Assembly (NCBI RefSeq): GCF_030812255.1
Contig: NZ_JAUSSH010000005.1
Location: 186,001-250,000 of the forward strand
From: Paeniglutamicibacter psychrophenolicus
GTDB taxonomy: Bacteria; Actinomycetota; Actinomycetes; Actinomycetales; Micrococcaceae
Length of the DNA: 64,000 nucleotides
Reading direction: 5' to 3'
Shown here piece by piece: positions 39,097 to 49,589 of this stretch; position 1 is the first letter of the stretch; each line of letters begins with the position of its first letter. The position numbers and the translations under genes are program-made. The notes under the pieces are model-generated. The model saw only the letters and a list, made by a program, of their open reading frames with translations, ran no database searches and was not told where the DNA came from.

Positions 39097-40077
39097 TCAG
39101 TGTTCGAGCATATCCAGTGGAACGCTGGCCTCGGTGCCGGGTATTCCCAGTTCGGAGGCCCTTTTGTCGGCCATGGCCAGCAAGCGGCGGATCCGCCCGG
39201 CGATCGCGTCCTTGGTCATCGGCGGCTCGGCCATGCGTCCGAGCTCGTCCAGCGACGCCTGCTTGTGCGCCACGCGCAGCGCGCCGGCGTACTTGAGGTG
39301 CTCGGGGACCTCGTCGCCCAGGATCTCCAGGGCGCGTTCCACCCTGGCGCCGGCGGCCACGGCTGCCTGGGCCGAACGGCGCAGGTTCGCGTCGTCGAAG
39401 TTGGCCAGCCGGTTCGCGGTGGCACGCACTTCCTTGCGCATGCGGCGCTCTTCCCAGACCATCAAGGCGTCGTGGGCACCCATGCGGGTGAGCAGCTGGG
39501 CGATGGCCTCCCCGTCGCGGATGACCACGCGGTCCACGCCGCGGACCTCGCGGGCCTTGGCGACAAGTCCCAGGCGCCTGGCGGCACCGACCAGTGCCAG
39601 TGCGGACTCGGGGCCGGGGCAGGTGATTTCCAGTGCCGAGGAACGCCCGGGCTCGGTCAGCGAACCGTGTGAGAGGAAGGCGCCGCGCCACACGGCCTCG
39701 GCGTCGGCGGTGGAGCCGTTGACGATGACCGAGGGCAGCCCGCGCACCGGTCGGCCGCGCCCGTCGAGCAGGCCGGTCTGGCGGGCCAGGGCCTCGCCGT
39801 CGCGGACCACGCGGACCACGTAGCGGTTGCCGCGGCGCAGCCCTCCCCCGGAAACCACGATGATTTCGGAGGCGTGGCCGTAGACCTCGGCGATGGCGGC
39901 ACGAAGCCGCCGGGCGGTGGAGGCGAGGTCGACCTCGGCCTCGATGACGATGCGTCCGGAGATGATGTGCAGGCCGCCGCAGAATCGCAGCATGGTGGAT
40001 ACTTCTGCCTTGCGCTCGGAGGATCTCCGAATCTCAAGCCGGGACAGCTCGTCCTTGACGGAAGCCGTCAGTGCCAT
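39097..40077 (-). CDS. whiA: DNA-binding protein WhiA
   Basis: A 326-residue regulator with an N-terminal LAGLIDADG-homing-endonuclease-like domain ([44 protein letters not shown]) and a C-terminal helix-turn-helix ([20 protein letters not shown]). It takes part in cell division and sporulation control in actinobacteria and is essential or near-essential in several. ATG 40077 gives the standard [11 protein letters not shown] start. It follows yvcK by 10 bp in the rapZ-yvcK-whiA unit. Confidence 0.96.
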   Translation of the reverse strand: MALTASVKDELSRLEIRRSSERKAEVSTMLRFCGGLHIISGRIVIEAEVDLASTARRLRAAIAEVYGHASEIIVVSGGGLRRGNRYVVRVVRDGEALARQTGLLDGRGRPVRGLPSVIVNGSTADAEAVWRGAFLSHGSLTEPGRSSALEITCPGPESALALVGAARRLGLVAKAREVRGVDRVVIRDGEAIAQLLTRMGAHDALMVWEERRMRKEVRATANRLANFDDANLRRSAQAAVAAGARVERALEILGDEVPEHLKYAGALRVAHKQASLDELGRMAEPPMTKDAIAGRIRRLLAMADKRASELGIPGTEASVPLDMLEH

Positions 40078-40087
40078 GGATTGTTTC

Positions 40088-41128
40088 CTAACTGCTGGGC
40101 TCGTCTGTGCTGAACGTGGTGAACACGTCGTGGTATGCGGCGGCAAGTCTCAAGGGGTCGTGGACTGCTCGTCCGGCACCAACCCCTACTTTACCGAAAA
40201 AGGTGCGGGCACCTAGCCGGGCGGCGGCGTGGGTGAACGCCTCGTGGTCCGAAATCGTCGCCGGGTCTGCCAATACGGCGTCCAGGCGCAGGTCCGGGGC
40301 GTACTTGGCGATGACTTCAAGGTGCGCGGCGGCGTCCATCCCGCCGGTCTCGGCGGTGTCGGTGGAAAGGTTCATGGTCAGCAGCCGGCGCGCCGCGGTC
40401 TGCTGCAGGCCTTCGCGCATTTCGGGCAGCAGCAGGTGCGGCAGCACCGAGGTGTACCAGGAGCCCGGGCCGAGCACGACCCAGTCGGCCAGCTCGATGG
40501 CGTCCAGCGCCTCGGTGCAGGCCGCGGCGTCGGCCGGTTCCAGGCGCACGTTGGAGACCAGGGCGCTTTCGCCGGCCTCGGCGAGCTTCGCCTGGCCGGA
40601 GAGCCGGCGCTGCACCAGCCCGCTGCCGGCGTCTTCCTGCAACACGTCCCCGGTGATGGTCAGCGGCGTGGTGCTCATGGGCAGCACCTGGCCGCGGGCC
40701 CCGAGCAGGGCCCCGGCCCAGCGCAGCCCCGCCACGGGGTCCTTGAGCAGTTCCCACAGGGCGACGATCAGCAGGTTGCCCACGGCGTGCTGGTCCAGCG
40801 CGGCGCTCGACCCGGGCTTCGAGGTGAAGCGGTGCTGCATGACATCGCGCCAGGTCCGGCCCCAGTCGGTGTCGTCGCACAGGGCGGCCAGCGCCATGCG
40901 CAGGTCCCCGGGGGGCAGCACGTCGAGCTCCTCGCGCAGGCGCCCGGAGGAGCCCCCGTCGTCGGCGACCGTGACGATGGCGGTCAGGTCGGTGGTCAGC
41001 CGGCGCAGCGCGGACAGCGATGCCGACAGGCCGTGGCCGCCGCCGAGCGCGACCACGCGCACGACCTTGTTCTCCCCGGCGGAGCGGGAAGGTGGCTGGA
41101 TGGGGATGGGGCCGGTGAAAAACGCCAT
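40088..41128 (-). CDS. yvcK: YvcK/CofD-like protein (UDP-GlcNAc-binding)
   Basis: A 346-residue protein with the CofD-like fold: [35 protein letters not shown] and [10 protein letters not shown]. subtilis YvcK binds UDP-N-acetylglucosamine and links carbon metabolism to cell-wall synthesis. The conserved rapZ-yvcK-whiA order supports the assignment. Confidence 0.95.
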   Translation of the reverse strand: MAFFTGPIPIQPPSRSAGENKVVRVVALGGGHGLSASLSALRRLTTDLTAIVTVADDGGSSGRLREELDVLPPGDLRMALAALCDDTDWGRTWRDVMQHRFTSKPGSSAALDQHAVGNLLIVALWELLKDPVAGLRWAGALLGARGQVLPMSTTPLTITGDVLQEDAGSGLVQRRLSGQAKLAEAGESALVSNVRLEPADAAACTEALDAIELADWVVLGPGSWYTSVLPHLLLPEMREGLQQTAARRLLTMNLSTDTAETGGMDAAAHLEVIAKYAPDLRLDAVLADPATISDHEAFTHAAARLGARTFFGKVGVGAGRAVHDPLRLAAAYHDVFTTFSTDEPSS

Positions 41129-41134
41129 GGCGGA

Positions 41135-42028
41135 CTACTCGCGTCCCAGGTCCCGGTGCGTGACGTTGACACGCACATTGGGCAGCTGGGCCAGCCGGCG
41201 CCCGATTTCCTCGGCCGTGGCCACCGAGCGGTGCTTGCCGCCGGTGCAGCCCACCGCCAGGGTGGCGTAGTGCTTGTTTTCGCGGCGGTAGCCCTCGAAG
41301 ACCGGCTCCAGGGCACCGATGTAGCGTTCGATGAATTCGGCGGCGCCCGTGGCCGACAGCACGTAGTCGGAGACCGCCTTGTCCTTGCCGGTGTGCGGGC
41401 GCAGCTCGGGGACCCAGTGCGGGTTGGGGATGAAGCGCACGTCGGCGACGTAGTTGGCGTCGGTGGGGACCCCGTATTTGAAGCCGAAGCTCATCACGTT
41501 CAGCCGCAGCACGATCGGCCCGGACTCGGAGAACAGTTCGGTGATGGTGCGGGCCAGGTCGTGCACCGACATCTCGGTGGTGTCCACGACGATTTCTGCC
41601 GCTTCCTTCAGTTCGCGCAGCACCTCGCGTTCGCGGTTGATGCCGTCGACGATGCGATCGTCCTCCTGCAGCGGGTGCGGGCGCCGACCCTGTTCGAAGC
41701 GGCGGACCAACAGGTCGTCCGCGGCGTCCAGGAAGAGCACGCGGTAGGCGATGCCCGCGCTGGTGAGCGCGTTCAGGTTTTCCCGCAGCTGCGGGAAGAG
41801 CGACTTGGAGCGCACATCCATGACCACCGCGAGCTTCGGGATGGAGCCCCCGGAGTGCGCGACGATCTCGGTGAGCATGCCCAACAGCGTCGGGGGGAGG
41901 TTTTCCACCACGTACCACCCATGGTCCTCCAGGGCATGGGCCGCGGTGGTGCGGCCGGCTCCCGACATTCCGGTGATGACAAGTAGTTCGGACTCTGGTG
42001 GTTTCACGGGGGAAAGCTCGGTGGTCAT
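41135..42028 (-). CDS. rapZ: RNase adapter protein RapZ (YvcJ-like nucleotide-binding)
   Basis: A 297-residue P-loop protein. Walker A is GMSGAGRTT (20-28). The C-terminal half has the RapZ features [30 protein letters not shown] and [19 protein letters not shown]. In enterobacteria RapZ controls GlmZ sRNA decay; in actinobacteria the role is open, but the gene order with yvcK suggests cell-envelope precursor control. It follows uvrC by 35 bp. Confidence 0.95.
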   Translation of the reverse strand: MTTELSPVKPPESELLVITGMSGAGRTTAAHALEDHGWYVVENLPPTLLGMLTEIVAHSGGSIPKLAVVMDVRSKSLFPQLRENLNALTSAGIAYRVLFLDAADDLLVRRFEQGRRPHPLQEDDRIVDGINREREVLRELKEAAEIVVDTTEMSVHDLARTITELFSESGPIVLRLNVMSFGFKYGVPTDANYVADVRFIPNPHWVPELRPHTGKDKAVSDYVLSATGAAEFIERYIGALEPVFEGYRRENKHYATLAVGCTGGKHRSVATAEEIGRRLAQLPNVRVNVTHRDLGRE

Positions 42029-42063
42029 GTTCCTAGCCTAGTCGCCCGCGGGTCCCGATTCGG

Positions 42064-44025
42064 TCAGTCCAGCACTTCACCTGTGGTCATGTTCACTGCC
42101 GGCGCATCCGCGCCGGATGCGGCCAGCGCGTCGAACACCGTGGCGGCCAGTGCCGGGCCGATGCCCGGGACCTCCAGCAGCTGCTCCACCGTGGCGGCGC
42201 GCATCTTCTTCATCGAGCCGAAGTGCTTGCGCAGCGCCTCGCGCTTGGCCGGGCCCAGCCCGGGAATGGTGTCCAGCAGCGAGGTGGTCATCGAGGCCGA
42301 GCGCTTCTTGCGGTGGAAGGTGATGGCGAAGCGGTGCGCCTCGTCGCGGACCCGCTGGACCAGGTAGAGGGCGTGGGAGGCCCGCGGCAGGATCACCGGG
42401 AACTCGTCGTCCGGCAGCCACAGCTCCTCCAGCCGCTTGGCCAGCCCGACCACGTACACGTCGTCGATGCCCAAATCGGCCAGGGCCCGGGAGGCGGCGG
42501 CGACCTGCGGGGGTCCGCCGTCGACGATGACCAGCGAGGGCGGGTAGGCGAAGCGGCGGGCGGGCATGCGCTCGGACGCGTCGGCGATGTCGATTTCCCC
42601 GCTGATCATCGGCACGGTGTCTTCCATGTCCGCCAGGTAGTTCTTGAAGCGGCGGGAGATCACGTCGTACATCGAGGCGGTGTCGTCGCGCGCGGCATCC
42701 CCGGTGATCGAGAACTTGCGGTAGTCGGCCTTCTTGGGCAGCCCGTCCTCGAAGACGACCATGGAGGCGACCACGTTGGTGCCCTGGGTGTGCGAGGCGT
42801 CGTAGCATTCGATGCGCAGCAGCGGGGCCGGCAGCCCCAGGGCGTCCTGGAGTTCCTGCAGCGAGGCCGACCGGGTGGTCAGGTCACCGGCGCGGCGGGA
42901 CTTGTGCAGGCGCAGCGACTGCTCCGCGTTTTCCCGCACGGTTTCGGCCAGCGTCGCCTTGTCCCCGCGCTGGGCCACGCGCAGCGAGACGGCCGAGCCG
43001 CGGCGCTCGTGCAGCCAGGCGGCGACGTCGTCGGCGTTCTCCGGCAGCACCGGGACCAGCACCTCGCGCGGGATCCTGTCGTCCCCGGCGGATTCGCCGT
43101 AGACCTGGGTGAGCATGTGCTCGATGAATTCCGCCGGGGTGGAGTCCTCGACCTTTTCCACGACCCAGCCGCGCTGGCCGCGGATACGCCCGTTGCGCAC
43201 GTGGAAGACCTGCACGGCGGCCTCGAGCTCGTCCTCGTGCACCGCGAAGATGTCGGCCTCGGTGTTTTCGGCCAGCACCACGGCGTTGCGCTCGAAGACC
43301 CGGCGCAGCGCGGCGATGTCGTCGCGGTACCTGGCGGCCTGCTCGTATTCGAGCGTGTCGACGGCATCTTTCATCTTGGCCTCGAGCTCCTTGATGAAGC
43401 GGGTGCCCTCCCCGCCCATGAACTGGCACAGGTCGGCGGCGAGCTGCTTGTGGTCCTCGGGGCTGATGCGGCCCACGCAGGGGGCGGCGCACTTGTCGAT
43501 GTAGCCCAGCAGGCAGGGCCGCCCGGAGGACTGGGCCCGGTTGAACACCCCGGCGGAGCAGCTGCGCACCGGGAAGACGCGCAGCAGCGTGTCCAGGGTT
43601 TCGCGGATGGCCTTGGCCGGGTAGAACGGGCCGAAGTACTTGGTGTCCTTGCGCTTGTCCCCGCGCATCACCAGCGCGCGCGGGTACTTCTCCCCCATGG
43701 TCACGGCCAGGTACGGGTAGGACTTGTCGTCGCGGAAGACGATGTTGAAGCGCGGGTTGTATTCCTTGATCCAGGTGTATTCCAGCTGCAGCGCCTCGAG
43801 CTCCGAGCCCACGACCGTCCACTCGACCGAGACTGCGGTGTGCACCATGGCGTGCGTCTTGGGGGTCAGCCCCGCGGGGTTGGCGAAGTAGGAGTTCAGC
43901 CGTTGGCGCAGCACCTTGGCCTTGCCGACGTAGATGACCCGGCCGACCTCGTCGCGGAAGCGGTAGACCCCGGGACGCGTCGGAATGTCCCCGGTGGCGG
44001 GGCGGTAGCTCTGGGGGTCTGCCAC
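42064..44025 (-). CDS. uvrC: UvrABC system protein C
   Basis: A 653-residue excinuclease subunit that makes both incisions in nucleotide excision repair. Domains in order: a GIY-YIG nuclease (PTRPGVYRFRDEVGRVIYVG), a Cys-rich region (CLLGYIDKCAAPCVGR), a UVR domain (DTLEYEQAARYRDDIAAL), an RNase H-like nuclease (IECYDASHTQG...VVFEDG) and C-terminal helix-hairpin-helices (IPGLGPAKREALRKHFGS). Start GTG 44025 has GGAG 8 bases upstream. uvrA lies 1.5 kb upstream and uvrB is at the window end. Confidence 0.97.
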   Translation of the reverse strand: MADPQSYRPATGDIPTRPGVYRFRDEVGRVIYVGKAKVLRQRLNSYFANPAGLTPKTHAMVHTAVSVEWTVVGSELEALQLEYTWIKEYNPRFNIVFRDDKSYPYLAVTMGEKYPRALVMRGDKRKDTKYFGPFYPAKAIRETLDTLLRVFPVRSCSAGVFNRAQSSGRPCLLGYIDKCAAPCVGRISPEDHKQLAADLCQFMGGEGTRFIKELEAKMKDAVDTLEYEQAARYRDDIAALRRVFERNAVVLAENTEADIFAVHEDELEAAVQVFHVRNGRIRGQRGWVVEKVEDSTPAEFIEHMLTQVYGESAGDDRIPREVLVPVLPENADDVAAWLHERRGSAVSLRVAQRGDKATLAETVRENAEQSLRLHKSRRAGDLTTRSASLQELQDALGLPAPLLRIECYDASHTQGTNVVASMVVFEDGLPKKADYRKFSITGDAARDDTASMYDVISRRFKNYLADMEDTVPMISGEIDIADASERMPARRFAYPPSLVIVDGGPPQVAAASRALADLGIDDVYVVGLAKRLEELWLPDDEFPVILPRASHALYLVQRVRDEAHRFAITFHRKKRSASMTTSLLDTIPGLGPAKREALRKHFGSMKKMRAATVEQLLEVPGIGPALAATVFDALAASGADAPAVNMTTGEVLD

Positions 44026-44039
44026 TTCTGCTGCTCCGG

Positions 44040-44711
44040 TTACTGGTCGCTGATGGGGGTCTGGTTGTAGGCGTCCACGCGTTCCTGGCCGGTGAGCTCC
44101 GCGATGGCATCGACGATCGCGTCGGTGGCGGCGCGGCGCTGCGGCAGGGGGTGCTTGCGGCCCAGGTGCTCGAACTGCAGCGGCTTGCCGAAGGCGAGGG
44201 TGAAGTGGTGCGGCTTGATGGTGTTCTTCCCGGCCGGCTGCAGGTTCTCCGTGCCCACCAGCCCGACCGGGACCACCGGCGCTCCGGTGGACAGCGCGAG
44301 CCAGCCCACGCCGGTGCGCCCGCGGTAGAGCTTGCCGTCGCGCGAGCGGGTGCCCTCGGGGTAGATGCCGATGCCGCCGCCGGTCTCCAGGATGTCGACC
44401 AGCGATTCCAGGGCCGCAACGGAGGCGGCCTGTTCCCCGCGCTGGACCGGGATCGAGCCCACGGATTCGAAGAAGGTCTTCATGGCCTTGCCCCTGAGGC
44501 CCGGGGTGGTGAAGTACTCGGCCTTGGCGAAGAACGCGACATCCCGCGGGGTCAGCGCCTGGATGATGATGGAGTCCAGGAAGGAGAGGTGGTTGGAGGC
44601 GATGATGACCGGCCCGGTGCGGGGCACGTTTTCCAGTCCGGTGACGGTGGGGCGGCACAGCCCGGAAAGCAGCCCGCGGATCGAGGAGCGGGTCATGGTG
44701 TACAGGCTCAT
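44040..44711 (-). CDS. 1-acyl-sn-glycerol-3-phosphate acyltransferase-like protein (PlsC)
   Basis: A 223-residue membrane-associated acyltransferase. The catalytic NHLSFLD motif (His41-x4-Asp46) and YPEGTR (117-122) are present, along with GSIPVQRGE and the late PVGLVGTENLQP. It likely acylates lysophosphatidate in phospholipid synthesis, though other lyso-lipid acceptors are possible. It starts immediately after the HAD gene stop codon (no gap) and ends 15 bp before uvrC, so all three may be cotranscribed. Confidence 0.92.
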   Translation of the reverse strand: MSLYTMTRSSIRGLLSGLCRPTVTGLENVPRTGPVIIASNHLSFLDSIIIQALTPRDVAFFAKAEYFTTPGLRGKAMKTFFESVGSIPVQRGEQAASVAALESLVDILETGGGIGIYPEGTRSRDGKLYRGRTGVGWLALSTGAPVVPVGLVGTENLQPAGKNTIKPHHFTLAFGKPLQFEHLGRKHPLPQRRAATDAIVDAIAELTGQERVDAYNQTPISDQ

Positions 44712-45431
44712 CTAGGCGCCGGCTCCCATCGGGTTGGCTGCCAACAGGGATTCGCGCAGCGTTTCCTCGGCGGCGTTGCCCAGCAGCAGCCCGGCAAGCT
44801 CGGCCAGGTCCGCGGCGTGCGCCCCGGCACCGGCGGCCTCGAGTTCGCCGGCTTCGGCGAAGCCCCAGCCGGCGCCGATGGAGGCCATGTCGTTCTCGTG
44901 GGCGGCCTCGATGTCGTAGCGCCGGTCCCCCACCATCACGCACTGGGCGGGGTCCAGGTCGTGCTCGGCGATCGCCGCGGCCAGGATGTGGGTCTTGGAG
45001 GAGGAGGTGCCGTCGCCCTCGTCGTCGTTGCCGAAAATCCCGTCCAGCAGGGGCGTGATGCCCTGGACCTCGAGCAGGGCCCGGGCGATGTGGGTGGGCT
45101 TGGCGGTGGCGACCAGCACCGTGGTGCCGGAGGCACGCAGCGCGGCCAGGAGTTCGGGGACGCCGGGGTACGGACGTGATGCCGCCATGCCGGATTCGGC
45201 ATATTGCGCACGGTAGGTGGCGATCAGCGAACCGATGATCGAGGGGTCGACACCGTCGATGGTGGCCAGCCCGATGGTCAGCGGGGGCCCGATGAGGGAC
45301 AGGAGTTTTTCTTCACCCGGATCGGGGACCTGCGCCTGCGTCAACGCAAAGCGGATGCCCGAGGTGATAGCCCCGGCCGGATCCACAAGGGTTCCATCGA
45401 GGTCAAGCAGCACGGCGGAGGGAGCAATCAT
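44712..45431 (-). CDS. HAD-family hydrolase (phosphoglycolate phosphatase-like)
   Basis: A 239-residue HAD phosphatase. Motif I is LLDLDGTLVD (Asp10, Asp12), motif II TTVLVATAKPT, motif III lysine in SSSKTHIL, and motif IV VMVGDRRYDIEAA. A helical cap lies between motifs I and II. It resembles Gph/PpaX-type phosphatases; the substrate is unproven. ATG 45431 was chosen; a GTG one codon earlier is possible. It is followed without a gap by the PlsC-like gene. Confidence 0.92.
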   Translation of the reverse strand: MIAPSAVLLDLDGTLVDPAGAITSGIRFALTQAQVPDPGEEKLLSLIGPPLTIGLATIDGVDPSIIGSLIATYRAQYAESGMAASRPYPGVPELLAALRASGTTVLVATAKPTHIARALLEVQGITPLLDGIFGNDDEGDGTSSSKTHILAAAIAEHDLDPAQCVMVGDRRYDIEAAHENDMASIGAGWGFAEAGELEAAGAGAHAADLAELAGLLLGNAAEETLRESLLAANPMGAGA

Positions 45432-45511
45432 CACTGTCGTATTCTCGCATGAACTGGGCACTTGTGCCGTACGCGCATGCCCGAAACGGCATACACGCAC
45501 GGCATTCGCCC

Positions 45512-48394
45512 CTAGCCCAGCAGCGGCGCGAGGAACCTTCCGGTGTAGCTGGCCTCGACCTTGGCGACCTGTTCGGGCGTGCCGACGGCAATGATCTCGC
45601 CGCCGCCGGAACCGCCCTCGGGCCCCAGGTCGATGACCCAGTCCGCGGACTTGATCACGTCGAGGTTGTGCTCGATGGTGATCACCGTGTTGCCCTTGTC
45701 GACGAGACCCTGCAGCACCAGCAGGAGTTTGCGGATGTCCTCGAAATGCAGGCCGGTCGTGGGCTCGTCGAGCACATAGATGGAGCGTCCGTTGGAGCGT
45801 TTCTGCAGTTCCGCGGCGAGCTTCACGCGCTGTGCCTCGCCGCCCGAGAGCGTGGTGGAGGCCTGCCCGAGTCGGACATAGCCCAACCCCACCTCCACCA
45901 GGGTGCGCAGGTGGCGGGCGATCGGGGTGAACGCGGCAAAGAACTCCGCGCCCTCCTCGATGGGCATGTTCAGCACGTCGGCGATGGATTTGCCCTTGTA
46001 GTGGACCTCCAGGGTCTCGCGGTTGTAGCGCGCACCATGGCAAACCTCACACGGGACGTAGACGTCCGGAAGGAAGTTCATCTCGATCTTCAGCGTGCCG
46101 TCGCCGGAGCAGGATTCGCAGCGTCCGCCCTTGACGTTGAACGAGAAGCGGCCCGGCAGGTAGCCGCGGACCTTGGCCTCGTTGGTCTCGGCGAAGAGCT
46201 TGCGGATGTGGTCGAAGACCCCGGTGTACGTTGCCGGGTTGGAGCGCGGGGTGCGGCCGATGGGCGACTGGTCGACGTGGATGACCTTGTCCAGGTGCTC
46301 GAGGCCCTCGACGCGGGTGTGGCGTCCGGGGACCTGCTTGGCGCCGTTGAGCCGGTTGGCGAGCACCTTGTAGAGCACGTCGTTGACCAGCGTGGACTTT
46401 CCGGAGCCGGAGACGCCGGTGATGGCCGTGAGCACGCCGAGCGGGAAGCGGGCGGTGACGTCCACGAGGTTGTTTTCTCGGGCACCGATGACCTTGACTT
46501 CGCGCTTCTTGTCGATCTTGCGGCGCTTGGCCGGAATCTCGATCTTCCTGCGCCCGGAGAGGTAGTCGCCGGTGATCGACCGGGTGTTGGCCTTCAGGCC
46601 CTCCAGGGACCCGGAGTGCACGACCTCGCCGCCGTGTTCGCCGGCGCCGGGTCCGATGTCCACGATCCAGTCGGCCTCGGCGATGGTGTCCTCGTCGTGT
46701 TCGACGACGATGAGCGTGTTGCCCAGGGACCGCAGCCGGGTCAGGGTTTCGATAAGCCGGCGGTTGTCGCGCTGGTGCAGCCCGATGGAGGGCTCGTCGA
46801 GCACATAGAGCACCCCGACCAGGCCGGAACCGATCTGCGTGGCCAGCCGGATGCGCTGGGCCTCGCCGCCCGAAAGCGTGCCGGCGGCACGTTCCAGGTT
46901 CAGGTACTCCAGTCCGACGTCCAGCAGGAAGCGCAGGCGGGCCTGGATTTCCTTCAGGACCTGGTTGGCGATCTGGGCCTCGCGTCCGGTGAGGACGAGG
47001 TTTTCGAGGAACTCCGAGCATTCGCGCATCGGCATGGCCGAGACCTCGGCAATGGATTTGTCGTTGATCAGCACGGACAGCGAGGCGGAGTTCAGGCGTG
47101 CGCCGTTGCATTCCGGGCACGGGATCTGCCGCATGTATTCCTCGTACCGGTCACGGGCGTTGTCCGATTCGGTTTCCAGGTGCTTGCGGTGGATGTACTG
47201 GACCACGCCCTCGAAGCCGGTGGAGTACTTGCGCTCCCGGCCGAAGCGGTTCTTGTACTGCACCACGACCTTGTGGTCCTTGCCGTGCAGGATGGCCTGG
47301 CGGGCGACGGCGGGCAGCTTGTTCCAGGGGGTTTCCAGCGTGAAGTCCAGCTCCGCACCCAGTCCCCCGAGCAGGCGGTTCCAGTATTCGGTGGTGGCCG
47401 TGCCCAGCGACCACGGCGCGATGGCACCCTGGCCCAGGGGCATTTCCACGTCGGGAATGATCAGGTCCTCGTCGACCTCCAGGCGTGTGCCGATGCCGCT
47501 GCAGGCGGGGCAGGCGCCGAAGGGGTTGTTGAAGGAGAACGAGCGCGGTTCGATTTCATCGATGGCCAGCGGGTGCTCGTTGGGGCAGGCAAGGTTCTCG
47601 GAGAAGGCGCGCACCCGGCCCTCGTCTTCCGGATCGAGGTCGACGAAGTCGATCAGGACCCGGCCCTCGGCGAGGTTCAGTGCGGTTTCGATGGAGTCGG
47701 TCAGGCGCTGGCTCACGGTGTCGTTGATGGCCAGGCGGTCGACGACAACCTCGATGGTGTGCTTGAACTGCTTGCCGAGCTTGGGCGGGTCGGAAAGCTG
47801 GATCGTTTCGCCGTCGACCCGGGCGCGGGAGTAGCCCTTGGAGCCGAGCTCCTTGAAGAGGTCCACGAATTCGCCCTTGCGACCGCGCACGACGGGTGCA
47901 AGGACCTGGAAACGGGTCTTGGGTTCGAGCTCGAGCAGCTGGTCCACGATCTGCTGCGGGGTCTGCTTGGTGACGGCTTCGCCGCAGACCGGGCAGTAGG
48001 GGCGACCCACGCGTGCCCAGAGCAGTCGCATGTAGTCGTAGATTTCCGTGATGGTTCCCACGGTGGACCGGGGGTTCTTCGAGGTCGACTTCTGGTCGAT
48101 CGACACCGCGGGCGAGAGCCCCTCAATGAAGTCGACGTCCGGCTTGTCGACCTGCCCCAGGAACTGGCGGGCATAGGCCGAGAGGGATTCGACGTAGCGT
48201 CGCTGCCCTTCGGCGAAGATGGTGTCGAAAGCCAGGGACGACTTTCCGGAGCCGGAAAGGCCGGTGAACACGATCATGGCGTCACGGGGCAAATCCAGGT
48301 CGACGTTGCGTAGGTTGTGTTCGCGCGCGCCCTTCACCACCAGGCGGGTCAGGTCGTGCGGACGGAAGGTTTCAGGGGAGCGGGAAGTAGCCAC
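45512..48394 (-). CDS. uvrA: UvrABC system protein A
   Basis: A 960-residue DNA-damage sensor ATPase. Two ABC modules are visible: Walker [10 protein letters not shown] (45-53) and a second [11 protein letters not shown], signatures [13 protein letters not shown] and [13 protein letters not shown], and zinc-finger cysteines ([24 protein letters not shown]). It loads UvrB at lesions. GTG start. The gene order uvrA, HAD, plsC, uvrC is on one strand, with uvrB about 14 kb away. Confidence 0.98.
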   Translation of the reverse strand: MATSRSPETFRPHDLTRLVVKGAREHNLRNVDLDLPRDAMIVFTGLSGSGKSSLAFDTIFAEGQRRYVESLSAYARQFLGQVDKPDVDFIEGLSPAVSIDQKSTSKNPRSTVGTITEIYDYMRLLWARVGRPYCPVCGEAVTKQTPQQIVDQLLELEPKTRFQVLAPVVRGRKGEFVDLFKELGSKGYSRARVDGETIQLSDPPKLGKQFKHTIEVVVDRLAINDTVSQRLTDSIETALNLAEGRVLIDFVDLDPEDEGRVRAFSENLACPNEHPLAIDEIEPRSFSFNNPFGACPACSGIGTRLEVDEDLIIPDVEMPLGQGAIAPWSLGTATTEYWNRLLGGLGAELDFTLETPWNKLPAVARQAILHGKDHKVVVQYKNRFGRERKYSTGFEGVVQYIHRKHLETESDNARDRYEEYMRQIPCPECNGARLNSASLSVLINDKSIAEVSAMPMRECSEFLENLVLTGREAQIANQVLKEIQARLRFLLDVGLEYLNLERAAGTLSGGEAQRIRLATQIGSGLVGVLYVLDEPSIGLHQRDNRRLIETLTRLRSLGNTLIVVEHDEDTIAEADWIVDIGPGAGEHGGEVVHSGSLEGLKANTRSITGDYLSGRRKIEIPAKRRKIDKKREVKVIGARENNLVDVTARFPLGVLTAITGVSGSGKSTLVNDVLYKVLANRLNGAKQVPGRHTRVEGLEHLDKVIHVDQSPIGRTPRSNPATYTGVFDHIRKLFAETNEAKVRGYLPGRFSFNVKGGRCESCSGDGTLKIEMNFLPDVYVPCEVCHGARYNRETLEVHYKGKSIADVLNMPIEEGAEFFAAFTPIARHLRTLVEVGLGYVRLGQASTTLSGGEAQRVKLAAELQKRSNGRSIYVLDEPTTGLHFEDIRKLLLVLQGLVDKGNTVITIEHNLDVIKSADWVIDLGPEGGSGGGEIIAVGTPEQVAKVEASYTGRFLAPLLG

Positions 48395-48456
48395 CAGATC
48401 ATGCTAATCGAAAACTGGTTCGAATGGAGCGAACTTGTGAGCAACAAGACGCAGGT

Positions 48457-48840
48457 CTATCCAACTTGCGAAGTGAACGCCGCCCGGACGTAGCCGATGG
48501 CTGCTTTCTCCGAGATCCCCCAGCGTGTCGCAACGGCAGCAAGCTCGGAGGCGGCGTCGGCAACGGCGACCGCACCTTCATCTTCCGCCGCCTGGACGAT
48601 GGTGCCGTGGCGGCCCCGGGTCACGACGACACCGGTGGCCTCCAATTCCTTGTAAACCTTAGCCGCCGTGTTGACCGCGAGACCGAGTTGTTCGGCGAGC
48701 GCCCGGACCGAGGGCAGTTTCGTTCCGGCCTTGAGTCGTCCCTTCGAGATGGCGACGAGTATCTGCTGCCTGACTTGCTGGTAGGGAGCGGTTTTGTCCG
48801 TGCTGTCGAGAGCGATGAATGCCAGCGGATTGCTGTCCAC
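48457..48840 (-). CDS. GntR-family regulator, YtrA subfamily
   Basis: A 127-residue regulator with an N-terminal winged helix (PYQQVRQQILVAISKGRLKA, LPSVRALAEQLGLAVNTAAK, VVVTRGRHGTIV) and only a short C-terminal helical tail, as in YtrA-type GntR proteins. Such proteins usually control ABC exporters encoded next to them, but none is adjacent here. It is divergent from the metallo-beta-lactamase-fold gene (86 bp). GTG start. Confidence 0.9.
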   Translation of the reverse strand: MDSNPLAFIALDSTDKTAPYQQVRQQILVAISKGRLKAGTKLPSVRALAEQLGLAVNTAAKVYKELEATGVVVTRGRHGTIVQAAEDEGAVAVADAASELAAVATRWGISEKAAIGYVRAAFTSQVG

Positions 48841-48926
48841 GTGTGCCGTCCTTTGTTGGTACCGGGGGGCGGTGCTTGCGCTTCAGCCTATCGCGCCGGA
48901 TTCGGCGTTCCACATAGGATGTTGCA

Positions 48927-49589
48927 ATGAGTGAAACCTTCCTTGACCTCACTGACGTGACCATCCGATCCGTGAGCGTTTCCGAAATGTCCAACAACAT
49001 CTACGTCGTGACGTCCAAGGGCGATGGCTCCCAGTTGCTGATCGATGCGGCCGACGATGTGGCGGCCATCGAGGGATTGGTTGACTCCGCTGCTTCGGAT
49101 GCCGACGTCCCCACGCAGCTTGCGGGCATTGCCACGACCCACCAGCACTGGGACCACATCCGGGCACTGGCAGAGTATGCCGGCAAGACCGGGGTGAAGA
49201 CCTATGCGGGTGCCGAGGACGTGGACGGCATTGCTGCCGGCGCCAACGTCGTCGTTGATGTTCCGCTGAAGCATGGCGACACGGTATCCGTTGGCCAGGT
49301 GGTCCTGGAGTGCGTGCACCTTCGTGGGCACACCCCGGGCTCGATTGCCTATGTGTTGCGGGACAGCGGTGGCACCACGGTCATCTTCAGCGGGGATTCC
49401 TTGTTCCCCGGTGGAGTGGGAAACACGGGGAACGATCCGCAGCGTTTTACCTCGTTGCTTGACGACGTGGAGACCCGGCTCTTTGGAGTGTATCCGGATG
49501 AGGCCTTGGTGCTTACTGGTCACGGGTCATCAACGACTTTGGGCGCGGAACGGCCGAGCCTGGGCGAGTGGCGCCTCAGGGGCTGGTAG
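48927..49589 (+). CDS. metallo-beta-lactamase-fold hydrolase (glyoxalase II-like)
   Basis: A 220-residue MBL-fold protein. Metal-binding motifs are THQHWDH (71-77), LRGHTPGS, SGDSLFPGG and LTGHGSST. The layout resembles hydroxyacylglutathione hydrolase-like thioesterases; the true substrate, possibly a mycothiol or other thioester, is unknown. Its TAG stop abuts the stop of the convergent HNH gene with no base between. Confidence 0.9.
   Translation: MSETFLDLTDVTIRSVSVSEMSNNIYVVTSKGDGSQLLIDAADDVAAIEGLVDSAASDADVPTQLAGIATTHQHWDHIRALAEYAGKTGVKTYAGAEDVDGIAAGANVVVDVPLKHGDTVSVGQVVLECVHLRGHTPGSIAYVLRDSGGTTVIFSGDSLFPGGVGNTGNDPQRFTSLLDDVETRLFGVYPDEALVLTGHGSSTTLGAERPSLGEWRLRGW

Noticed and set aside
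45449-48313. A 954-codon plus-strand frame opposite uvrA
   Set aside because: It is a complement shadow of uvrA, with repetitive Val/Gly/Asp/His composition and no ribosome-binding site or family motif.
48457-49589. YtrA-type GntR regulator paired with an ABC exporter operon
   Set aside because: The neighbours are uvrA and an MBL-fold hydrolase; no ABC exporter genes adjoin it, so the usual target cannot be assigned.
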